A DNA stretch of 64,000 nucleotides from Glycine soja. Taxonomy: Eukaryota > Streptophyta > Magnoliopsida > Fabales > Fabaceae. The stretch covers positions 11,799,731-11,863,730 of the forward strand of contig NC_041008.1 in assembly GCF_004193775.1 (NCBI RefSeq), in the 5' to 3' direction. Under the pieces are notes generated by a model that was given only the letters and a program-made list of their open reading frames with translations, ran no database searches and was not told where the DNA came from. Positions 24,641 through 35,702 of this stretch are shown piece after piece. The stretch's first letter is position 1; each line of letters starts with the position of its first letter. A program made the position numbers and the translations under genes.

Positions 24641-25950
24641 GAACACCCAATTTTGGGTTTGACTTTTTTAATTTAAATTAATTTATCTTTTATTTTGTAA
24701 AATTTAAAATAAAAAGAACACACTAAAAGATATATTGAATAGAGTTTTTGTACAAACTTAAAAACTTTTTTGAAAAGGATTTTGCGAATGTGAGTTTAAA
24801 AACTAGTTCATAAATCTTGTGTTTTAAAATAAAAACATGAGAGGACAAAAAATGTTAGAACAATTATAAAAACACTTGTTTAATTTTTATATTCATTTAC
24901 TCAATCTGAATTATGTCTAATTTTTCTTCAACCTAAGAAAGGTCTACTAATCAATAGATGATTATGATAAGTATTCTATCACTGTCACTTTTATCTTATA
25001 ACAAGTATTCTCTAGTCCACTTTTAACACATTCACAATCTCACCTTAAGATTGCTAAACCCCCAAATAATCTCATTTCATTAAGTCACTTTTGTAATTCT
25101 CAAACAACAAAGTTTGAAATATTTATACAAAAGTCAACTCTCAAAAAGAGAAAAAAGAAAATACAATGCAATACAAAATAACTTTGCTAAGCACGGGATT
25201 AAACCTTTAGGATTAGAGTTAATTGTTCAAAGATGAGATTAAACCTTTAGGATTAGAGTTAATTGTTCAAAGATGAGAGTTGTGTATATCAAAAAACTGT
25301 TCAGGACTTGGTTTTCTCATAATTGTTCTATATCTTCAAAGCTTCAATATTTTATGTATAGGTTTCTATGGATATAACCATTGTAGGGATCAAAGCCTTG
25401 AAATATTCTTGTCTAGACAGCTTTTCTGCTTGCTACGTCGGCATGTAATAAGAGAGAGAAAGACAAAAGGTACAATCCTTTTTTTAGTAGCGTTTACCTT
25501 ATCCCACTACTACAAAAATAGTTTGCACATAAAATATTTTGATTATGCCTTTGGCTTACCTTAAAAACAAATACTTGAAATCCAAATGAAGACATATTTT
25601 CAAAAAGGCGACAAACATTTTAACAGAATCATCCTCGATCAGAACACATGTGTATATTCATTTTGTCATACGAAATAAAACTTAGCGTAAGTATAAATTA
25701 GAGCTTTAAGTTTTCTTTATCTTTTTGGACTAAAAGCAACATAGCACATTGGATACTAGTTTTCATAAAATATTTTGGACGCAATTCACTTAATAGCGTG
25801 TTGGACGCTATATTTGTTTTAGAAAATATTGTACTAAGTCCAATTTTATCACATTGGACACATGCTCATATAAAATTGCTTTTGCATTGAAGTTAAAAAG
25901 TACAATATATACCTTCATCTGTATTGGATTGATTATTTGCGCACCCTTGT
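24640..25950 (+). repeat. dispersed repeat, copy 2, with a 40-bp tandem duplication
   Basis: It parallels 20820-21500 in order and orientation. It includes an exact tandem duplication of a 40-base unit (25198-25237 and 25238-25277) that begins ATTAAACCTTTAGGATTAGA. Confidence 0.55.
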
Positions 25951-26379
25951 ATTTGATAGTCCCAAAATAATCAATTATTAATAGCGTGTGGTCAAGTAAT
26001 CAATTATTTTTTTCCATAATTGATTATTGTGTTCTTCAAGTTAATTTTCACATTTTCTTAAGTTTTTGAAATTTACTATTTAGGCCTTTTAAGACATGTT
26101 TTAGTTTCGAAAACTTGGATCACTGAATTTGGTACCTTGTCGTCATTCAAGAGTTATTCTACCCATATAAGCACACACATCACTCGAATAGAATGGGGAA
26201 ATGAGCATAAGCATATTTTGTCTACCATCCCACAAGGCAAATTAGTGTTCATCGCAGGCTCTACTGGGACTAGTAAAATCTTATTGCTTGAGGAAATTCA
26301 AAAATTGCTAAAACAAATTACCAATATGTGGTTTTGTCATACAATAAGATCCAATTTGTTTGGACTGGTTAGGTTTGGC

Positions 26380-26468
26380 CCATTACCTTGAGGCCAAACC
26401 TGCACCTCTACAATTTATGGCCTCATATTCTGGGCTTGTCATGGGGGAATTTTCTGCTATAATGGAAT
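26380..26468 (+). pseudogene. mitochondrial atp1-like (ATP synthase alpha) pseudogene, left part
   Basis: It reads PAPLQFMASYSGLVMGE, matching the PAPLQF...YSG..MGE segment of the F1 ATPase alpha subunit, then runs into the Mutator-like element. The rest of the segment continues at 39258. The sequence is diverged, and no start or upstream part of the gene is seen. Confidence 0.7.
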
Positions 26469-26514
26469 GAGTGCTGCTAGGTGCACCCAACATTTTTGCT
26501 GGTGCACCCAGCAC
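26469..26514 (+). repeat. MULE left terminal inverted repeat
   Basis: It reads GAGTGCTGCTAGGTGCACCC and continues CATTTTTGCTGGTGCACCC. It matches the inverse of 39215-39257 with few differences. Weaker matching extends some 30 bases further inward. Confidence 0.95.
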
Positions 26515-29338
26515 TTAAGGGGAAAAGACATTTGTACCCCTGGCTTAATTATTTAAAAATAAACGATTCATTCTCGTCTCTCCCCCTCCCTCCCGTGTTC
26601 TGCTTCTTCTTCCTCACCATTTTTTCTTCTTCTTTCTTACTGAAGCTTTTGGTCTCCTTCCTCACCCCTCACCTCACATCACCTTCGTTCTTCTTCCTTT
26701 TAGTCTAGGCTGGTCTCAAAAAAGCTTAACCCACGGTCCTCATCATCCACAGCGCATTTGTTCCCGACATTCCTACATCGTCGTTGTCTTCTTCGTCGGC
26801 GTTTCATTTTGCGACCACGCCACCGTGGGTGTTGACTATCCCAACCAAGTTGACGGTGGTGTTGCTGCCTCCGCGCGTTGGCATTGGCGAGGTAAGCATC
26901 GTTGCGCTGAGGTCGTCGGCGTCATTTGCAGCAATGGAAGTTATGGATCAAGTTGATCCGTAAACTCAACTTGATCCGTAAGCTTCTTTCGGATCATGTC
27001 GGATCAACTTGATCCGTAAACTTTGTTTAGACACTTTATGGATCAACTTGATCCATAAAATTGAAATTTATATATTAATTTATATTAACAGTCAATATTA
27101 ATTTTTTAAAATGCTAAATATTAGATAAATTGTGAGAAAATTGAAATTTATATATTAAATTTTAAATGAGGACAATTTTAAAAAACCTTGGATCATTTTA
27201 AAATTGAAATTTAATTAGTAGTTAGAAAAAATCATTAAGAAAAGCCTTGACTCATTCGAGGACACTGGTGAGTAGTTAGAATGGTTAAGAAAATCCTTGG
27301 CTCATTTTGGTAATGCATCCACCTCCTGATTATAGACATTTGATAAAATTGTTATTTGATAAATTTTAATTAATTATTTTTAAAAATAATTACATATCAT
27401 AAACAATAATATGTTAGCCCTTTTAATTATGAAGTTATACCAAGCAATTTCGTGCATTTCACTCCCCTCCCTTCGTACCATATAGCATGGCACTTAAGAT
27501 TTTATAGAATTTTAAAAGACAACTCTTTTTAAGGATAAAGTTAAGGGTGTATTTGGTTTACAGGAGAAAAATAAATAAGACAGAAATAGAAGAAATTGTT
27601 TTGAATTAAAGTAGAGAGATGTGCATCCCACAAAACAAAGTACAAACTTTCCCTTGTACATTATTTCTTTCCTTTCAAACAAATGCACCCTAAACTATCC
27701 TATCTTGAAACAAAATATTATTGGTTAGAGTAGTAGTGGACTGAATCTATTAAGTAAGGTTTATATTATGGTTTTTTGCTCCATGCCTTGGAAAGACAAT
27801 TTAAGATTTTTATATAGTTTTGAGCTTTCGTAAACACACGCCTAAGAGCTTGAAGTTGGTCTTCTTAGAGTATACTTAACTTTGTTATTTATGTAATATT
27901 TAGCATTTAAAAAAAATAAGATTGAACGTGAACGTTACGGATCAAGTTGATCCGTAAGGTTCTTTCGGATCATGTTGATCTGAAAGAACCTTACGGATCA
28001 AGAGTGTGTAGCACAGTTTACGGATCAACTTGATCCGTAAACTGTCTAAACAACGTTTACGGATCAAGTTGATCCATAAGCTGTCTGCATATGCATTTTA
28101 AAAATTGTTAAATCTGAATTTGGTGTGTTTTTGTTTCTGAAATTTGCAACTTACTTCATCAAGGCTATTTCTTTGTCACAAGGTATTCGTTTGAACTCTG
28201 AACAACGTGAGTACTTTATATATTCGATGAATTTTTTTTTCAACGTTTAGTATTACTTTGGTAGAAGAGTAAATATTACCTATAATTTGGATCATTATTA
28301 TTAGATTGTTGTCACAATTTGTTTTGACCTTAGTCACAATTTGGTTGTAAATAATGAGATATTGACATATAGATAAATAATATATATTGATTAGCATGAA
28401 TTATGATTATATATAGATATATCTTCTTTCAGGGAAATGAATGAATGAGAAATTAATAAAATATTGTTTTCCTTTTATTTTTTTTTATAGTTTTTAATAG
28501 TGTTTTTCTTAGGAGTAGATTAGCATAGTTTTTTGCTCTCTATCAAGTCACTAATACTAAATGTTGCATTTTGCTTTGTTCTTCACGCATGTACATTATT
28601 TATGGTATTATACAGGGGATAATCTGACCAAATTAAGGTGGTAATTGTGAGCATTCCACTAGCCACAATAATCGAATCTTCGGATTCCTAGATAATTATT
28701 GATTTCTTGCACCCTTGGGAACAAAGTTACAACTATTGGTTTACGTAATTGATGATTAGAGATATTTTCCAAACATATAATGATGACAATTTTCTTGATT
28801 TAAAAAATTCCAAAAGATACCTAGTGCTTGTCTGAAATTATCCAAATATTGGCATAACTATTGGCTCACATTTGTTGCAATTGCTCATCACTATTGGTTC
28901 CTTTTGTGTTCCCATTTGCCCATCCTTTGTTTTTCACCCTGTCATTCCTTATGCATGCCACCCCATGACACCTCTGCCTTGCTGCACTTAAAAAACTCCT
29001 CCCCATGACACCCTCTCATTCCATCTTTCTCATATTCAGTCACTCAACCATGCTTTCAATGATTTTAATCATTCTCATTTGTCATCTGACTTTGGTGGGT
29101 TTGTGAGACTCACGCATGTCAACTTGTATGATTCTAACTTTGAAGGGAATATTCCTTCCCAAATCTCTCACCTTTCCAAATCAGTGTCACTTATAAGCAA
29201 TGCATATATCTTAATTTCAAAGTGAATATCCTTTTTCTACCAAGTAGTGCCTGAAAAGATAATGCCTATATGCGTTAGACCAATGAAATTTGAGAGAATG
29301 AAATCAGTGATGGAATTTGCGGTACTCATTTGCAGATC
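26515..29338 (+). promoter_or_regulatory. MULE left subterminal and leader region
   Basis: It contains two clusters of the palindrome GGATCAACTTGATCC: 26941-27055 (five or so copies, some one base off) and 27936-28083 (four or more). A GC-richer stretch at 26720-26905 ends in GAGGTAAG and may be an untranslated first exon of the plus-strand PMD gene. The rest is AT-rich, with no coding sequence seen. Confidence 0.5.
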
Positions 29339-31475
29339 ATGGTTAGGACTAGAGGATTAGGTCATGCCTTAGGTCACGTTACTGGCAGAGGTGTGGGCAG
29401 AGGAGATCATGATGATTCTGATGATGCTCCGTAGCGTCGACGGTCTACCGCATCCGCATGGAGGCAACGAGTACCTATGATTACGGTGCACGATGAGTCA
29501 GTACTTCCTGCGCCAGATGTAGAGGCTGACGTATTTTCGGATGACCCGATGGCACCAGCTGATGTAAAGGACACTGGGGCAGACATTCCTACAGACACGG
29601 GCGCTCAGGCTACTAACGATGAGCATGAGGGATTTCCGGGTGGTCCGGGCGACCCATCCGTGCTGACCCAGTATGCGGATCACATTGCTTGCAGCGTATA
29701 GACGGGAGAGGTATTTATAATATTTATTTTTAGTTACTTGTTAATTATACTTTATGATTGAAATTAGTTTTCCTTTAAATGATGATTTTAACGAATTTTG
29801 TGTTACTTTATACTTCAATTCAGGAGCGTCCTGAGTTGAAGTTATCCTCTCACGGGAGGAAGGTCCATAGTTTAGGCAGGCCTGTCCTTGCCATTGAGGG
29901 ACTAGTTGCTGGGATAGGACTAAGTCCTCTGATCGCATGTTCGATAGACACTGGCGATCGGGGACTTTTGTCCTCGTTTGTCGAGCGGTGACACCGGGAG
30001 ACGTCTAGTTTCCATCTCCCTGTGGGAGAGGTGACGATCACGCTAGACAACGTCTCATCACTTCTGCATTTGCCCGTGGTTGGCGACTTGCACGCCTTTC
30101 AACCCTTGCACGTGGATGATGCGATTCAGATGTTGGTGGACTTATTGATGGTCTCTGCAGAGGCTACCAGGGTTGAGACAGGGTAGTGTCATGGACCGTA
30201 CGTACTCTTGCAATGGGTACGTCATATCTACGAGCGTCGATGCCAGGCAGGTCACTGGACAGCTGCGGCTCGCACGTATCTTCTTCATCTTCTGGGTTGT
30301 ACTCTGTTAGCAAACAGAGTGCAACCAATTTTCATGTTGTGTATTTGGAGGCCCTTCGTGACCTCAGTCAGACCGGGAGGTACGCCTGGGGAGTAGCTGC
30401 ACTGGTGCATATATACGTCCAGCTGAACGATGCCTCTATCAGCAGCAGCCGACAACTTGGCGGTTACATCACACTGCTGCAGGTAACAAACATGTTTTTC
30501 ATTTGTTGAGGTTCAACAATGTTTAACTTTAAATTTTGTTAGACTTTCATTATTAATGTTTATCATTTTGATGTTACCTCTGTAGTGCTGGATATACAAG
30601 CACTTTCCCTCAATCGTGGAGTCCACTGCTGATCAGGACAACGACAAGGATTCACCGCGTGCCTGTAGGTGGATTGCAACAAAGAAGACCGTGAAGAGCA
30701 TACGTACATCGGCGTACAGGGAGCGCCTGAACCGACTCTGGATTCCGAATGTCTGTTGGATCCCATATAGGGAGCATCAACCAGTCTGGGACTTCCATTT
30801 GATTTCAAGCTATTCCGGTCTCCTGCGCTGGGGGCCCGTTGCTGTGTATTACCGACCAGAGAGGGTCATGCGGCAGTTTGGATACACCCAGACCATTCTT
30901 GCTCTGCCTGTCAATTCATGGGTGTCGTATGATGATATACACGACAGGTGGATGCACTACTCGGATCATATGGTTCCAACAGGTGAGGTGTGCGTTATGC
31001 CAGGTTAGTGTGTCAACGACTACATGGACTGGTTCTTCCGCATCTCGCATCCTTTCATAACACCAGACCAGGCATCAGATCCTCTGCCAGATGGTCATGC
31101 TCCGCAGCCCTGAGTCGTCCCTCAGGCCCCACAGACAGATATCCCACACGTGCCGGAGCCAGGAGCACCGTCGACATCTGTGAGACCCGCTGTGGAGGAG
31201 CCTAGACATGCAGTGGTAAGTAATACTAATAATTTACATCATTTACGTCAATATTTTCATAATAATTTGTGTGATCTATTTGTTTTGTATTTAACAAGAA
31301 GTTTGCCATGGGATTGCTGAGAGAGGTTGGAGCGTCATCTGAGCCTAAGGGTGGTCACGCCAGGCTCATCGACACATGAGCTGATCGAAGAATGCCTCAG
31401 GATGGCCAAGAGTGTCACACAAGACTAGCTAGTATATGTTAGGTCTCGACGCAGGCGGTGCACGGATCAGACGTA
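29339..31475 (+). pseudogene. plant mobile domain (PMD) / MAIN-LIKE protein gene, transposon-borne, defective
   Basis: The ATG at 29339 starts MVRTRGLGHALGHVTGRGVG, a basic glycine/arginine-rich leader followed by an acidic linker. An exon from 29823 reads ERPELKLSSHGRKV and later FHLPVGEVTITLDNVSSLLH, the core PMD signature. It continues to about 30482. An exon from about 30585 reads CWIYKHFPSIVE and RWGPVAVYYRPERVMRQFGY. A last exon near 31297 gives KKFAMGLLREVG. In-frame stops occur at 29432, 29699, 29989, near 30184 and at 31006, with a frame change near 30315. PMD proteins occur both as host silencing factors and inside transposons. This one lies within the MULE and is transcribed away from the transposase. 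Confidence 0.85.
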
Positions 31476-32926
31476 GTTTATTTACATATTTTATATTGAT
31501 ATTCGATGTATATACAGATATTGTACTTGAACCCATTTCATTAGTAATGTTGGTTTTATTTATTTCCATTAGTAATGTTAGTTTTATTTATTTTCATTGA
31601 TTGTGTATTCCCTTTGCCTAATCTAGCTTATAAAATTTTATAATCTTATTCTATCAAATTAAAAAAAATGTTTTTTTTTTTTAATTTATCTCCTCAGATA
31701 AAAATCCGTATTTATATTTTATAATTTTATAATTAGGCGTAAGATTTATATTTTATTTTAAGAGACTAAAAAATATTTTCTTTTAATAAAATATGTGGTG
31801 CTGAGAGAGAATGTTTAATTAGAGTGCAGGAAGCATGATGTAGTTATCTAAGTATCAATGCTTAAATATTTTATGTGGGTCAATATATTTGTACCTTTAA
31901 GAAATGCTAGGATATCAAAACATAAGGTTGAAAGATTATGTGTGGGGTTTGTATTAATAACTTTTTTAAAAATTATTGGCTAAGAGTGATAATTTGTTCA
32001 AGTTGTCAAGAGTAAAAATAATGACGGGTTATAGTGAGATTTATTTAAGATGTTTAAAGAGTAAAAAGTAGATATTTCTAGTTAAAAAATGTTATAACAC
32101 ACACTTTTGAACACAACTTTTTCATTGGATTAAATTTATTAAGAACCACAAAATCTTGAGTCTTACAACTAATTTAATGAATCTAATTTTGAATTATTTG
32201 TGGAAAGGGTGTAGAAAAGAAAAAATTAAACAAAAAATGGAAATTGAAATAAAGAAGTTGAAAACATGGAAACACATGCTTAAAAAACTTCCAATTAAAA
32301 AAAATTATAATTTTATTCTACCAAATTAAAAAACTGTATTTTTTAATTTCTCTCCTCAGATAAAAATCCGTATTTGTATTTTATAATTTTATAATTAGGC
32401 ATAACATTTATATTTTATTTTAAGAGACTAAAAAATAAAACCTTCTAATTTGAGAGACTAAAAAATAAAACCTTCTCATTTGAAGCATTATACAACATAT
32501 TAAATTAATAATTGACTCATATAATTTATTTATTTTCTTCATTTCCATATTTTGCATCAGAGTTAAATGTAATTTGTTAAATATTTTTAATTAGTTCAAC
32601 ATTAAATTATTTTTAATTGATGACAAAATGTATTTTAATTAAATTTTAATTTTATAGTAGTTTCTTTAAAAAGAATGAACTACTCGAGTTTAAATAATTA
32701 ATTGTTATTTTTCGGTTGTTGTAGTTGTTTTTTTTATATTTAAAATAAAATTGCAAGACCGACAAAAAAGTAAAAGTAGTAGAAATCAAATTTAACAGAG
32801 AACGACAAGTCATCTTCCATTTCCAGAAAAAAAAATGATTATACGATACATGAATTCAAACAATACATTAACTTCAACATAGTCGAACGAAATTAAATTT
32901 GCATCAAATACTACAACTAACTCACG
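31476..32926. other. AT-rich spacer inside the MULE
   Basis: No coding sequence seen between the convergent PMD gene and the unnamed ORF. It contains an imperfect direct repeat: AGATAAAAATCCGTATTT at 31697 and again at 32357, with about 60 bases of similar flank. Confidence 0.6.
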
Positions 32927-33752
32927 CTAATTTTGCGACAAGGACAACTCGTTTTCCATTTCCGGTACAGGTTTACTGAAAACAGCTAAAATTTCTATTG
33001 GCCCAATCTTTTTCCAGTAGTTAGACTCAATCAACACCTTCATCACATCATCGTTGGTTTTGAGTTCAATTATTTCGAATTTTATAACTTTTTTTGAATA
33101 CTCATGGTGACTTAGTTTTCGAAATAACTATCGCCTTACCATTTGTGTTTCATGAATACCATAAGGGGAAATCCCAGTAGGCGCAACTTGCTTGATCAAA
33201 TCCTTCAATTCATCCATGGTACATCCAGTGGGAATGTCAAACTTTTTGAGATTTTTTCCTGTGAACGAGGTAACCAACAAACTCATTTTGGCATGATATG
33301 ATCCACCTCCCATTGTAATATAGCAAGGCATCATGAGTAGGGGTCATAGTAGCTTGAAGTAAGTTTAAAATATCACCTGGGGTTCTAGCAATGCTACATA
33401 ATAACTCAATCGGACCAACAAATGAAAATTCATGATTACACATTAACATTGTGTTAACATCAGCATCATCTTTCAGTTGCATACACTGAAACGGAAATTG
33501 ATTACCTACATATGTGAAAGGCTGCTGGTAGTAAATTTTATCCAAAAATTGCTTGTCGGTTAGCTTAAGGGTATTGTGTATTCTGATTTTTAACGTTTGA
33601 AAATCTCACCCATTAGGTACTCGAATGGGAACTGGAGTGGAAGCTTGAAAGGAAACACCATTCTTGTTATGAACAATGGATCCATTTGGAAAAATAAAAC
33701 CTAATGTGGAGTTCACAATTGTCTGACTGCTTGTCTCTCCCAAGAATGCCAT
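32927..33752 (-). pseudogene. unnamed MULE accessory ORF, defective
   Basis: The ATG at 33752-33750 starts MAFLGETSSQTIVNSTLGFI. After an in-frame stop (33606-33608) the same frame continues DFQTLKIRIHNTLKLTDKQF and MCNHEFSFVGPIELLCSIAR. A frameshift near 33250-33320 joins it to SFTGKNLKKFDIPTGCTMDE and ISPYGIHETQMVRR. A further frame change leads to FEIIELKTNDDVMKVLIESN and KPVPEMENELSLSQN, ending at a stop at 32929-32927. It would originally have been about 270 residues, mixed alpha/beta with no membrane segment. I do not recognise a domain. It lies downstream of the transposase gene and on the same strand. Confidence 0.65.
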
Positions 33753-34154
33753 AGTTTTTTGTAAGAGTTGGGTTACGACTGAAACTTGTGGTTTTTTATA
33801 GTGTTAGGTTGTGTCATATATATAGATGAGTTTTAATATCAATGTTGCATTTTATAAAGATTAAAAATACGCATGCACATGCTTTCTGTATGTGTTGTCA
33901 ACTACACCAATGGCGTGACATGCTTTAGCTTGCATTAAATCTGCATGTGTAGTCATGTTGTGCAAGGTCCTTTCACGCGCTTTATGTTAATGCAGACAAC
34001 AATTTATCATACACATTGTTTCACAATGTGTTGTCAACTCAGACAACAATATATCATACATGCTTTTTTAGAATTAAGTAATAATTTTGTTGTGGACGAA
34101 ACAAGTAAATGGGAATATCCAATTCAAAATGATCAGCCATTATAAATTACATGT

Positions 34155-34992
34155 TCAATCATCATTTATGTAAATATAGTCTCTCTTGAACATCACGAAG
34201 CTCTTGTAATGTTGCATTCTGCTAATATATGGATTTGGCCACGGCTTCGCCTGAGGATGACAATTGCTAGACCATAACAATGCTACAGGCGGTAAGGGAC
34301 AATGTTCTTTTAAATAAAAAATGTTAACTCAATCCTACAAAACTCATTGCATAAATATATAAAAAAAAACACTTCATATCTACAATGTACCTCAACAAGA
34401 TGATTGGCATACACATGACCGATACAAATTATATGATGCAATGAAGAATTTGCTAGCGGTTGACTTCTAAGAGGAAAGAACGTCGTGCTTTGTTGTTTAC
34501 ACAAGGATACAACGATTACGTTATACCTTGATGCAATGACATGTCACATGTCCGTTATATCCATCCACTTATTTGTAGTCACCTGAATGAAACAAATATA
34601 CACATCAAAATTAATTTCAAAGATAACTCTTAAAAATCAAATACATAAATTACATACCTTGGTTAACCCATCAACAAGTAGTGGCATCCTTAATTCCTCA
34701 AAATTCCTAAAATCTCTCCATGCCACCAAAGAGCTTGATATAGTCTTCTGAGAATTTGGCAAGTTTTTTTAAGCAGATGGTTGCAGACCATCGACCAAGA
34801 GTCTTGACCCATACCTAATAAACCGGCAACCGACTGATATCCACAGTTACCATCAACTTTGACATCAACAATCTTATCAATGAAGTCGTGCATAAATGGT
34901 TGAAACTGGTCCAACATGGGCATTATCGTTCTTCGATTCGGTTGCTCAGAGGATGATGCAGTACGCCTCACCGACGAATTGCTATTTTGCAT
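34155..34992 (-). pseudogene. OTU-type deubiquitinase-like domain at the transposase C-terminus
   Basis: The frame reads MLDQFQPFMHDFIDKIVDVK followed by DGNCGYQSVAGLLGMGQDSW. The DGNC motif holds the aspartate and nucleophile cysteine of ovarian-tumour proteases. After a frameshift and an intron (donor near 34657, acceptor near 34583) comes NKWMDITDM, a stop, then VIASRYNVIVVSL and the histidine motif VYANHLVEV. A last small exon reads EHCPLPPVALLWSSNCHPQA. The domain is complete in outline but inactivated by the stop and frameshift. It is in phase with the transposase across 35017, so the two were once one polypeptide. Confidence 0.8.
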
Positions 34993-35702
34993 AGATTCAA
35001 AGGCATCTACATACTCCTAGTAAGATGGATCACGCTTTGTTGACCTTGGGTTCCTGCTCATAGCTTTCTTCGGTGCCCCCTTTGTGTAAACCTTTGCTGG
35101 AGGAGGACACATTGAATTCTGATCAGGGTATGCAATATCCCAAAGTTTAGTCTTCTGAGTAAACTTGCCACAAACATCAAGTTCTTCGAATCTTTTGGAT
35201 ATTGCTTCCATTACTTCATTGATGCTCACCTCGGGCTCAAATAACCCTTGGTCTGAAAAACTGAGTCTCCTCCAGAACATATGGATTGAATCCAGTGGGA
35301 TGCAGCCACTAATATATTTGGATAGCTCACAAGCACAAGGAAGACTAAGCATTGTTCTCACCACACAACCACAACTTGAGGGATTCTTGCCAGCATAGTC
35401 AACACGCTCTAATTTAGCAGTAATCTGATTTAAAGCATACCTTGAAACCATTCCAAGAAGCCTCCTGTATAAGGTTTTTTTGAACACACGTCCAACGACA
35501 TGTGTACTTGTTTCAAATGATGTTTTAATCTCCGTGTGCTGCAACGTAATCATGTTGTTCATGGCATCCCACACACTGCATAAGTTTCCAAGGCTATTTT
35601 GTAACAATCTTTTTAAAGACGAGTGAGCAGATTCAACCCTACATTTCAAATACACAAATAAAAATAAACATATACAATAATACAATTCCATCTATTCATC
35701 AA

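Noticed and set aside
26137..26391. 84-codon frame with a P-loop-like GSTGTSK segment, perhaps helicase-like
   Set aside because: The Walker motif is degenerate (no GKS/GKT), no further helicase motifs follow, and the frame runs into the atp1-like pseudogene.
29407..30050. Minus-strand open frames opposite the PMD gene
   Set aside because: They are shadows of the GC-rich PMD coding sequence; the plus strand carries the recognisable domain.
33945..34145. Plus-strand frame next to the OTU domain
   Set aside because: It has no codon character and overlaps the spacer and 3' end of the minus-strand transposase gene.
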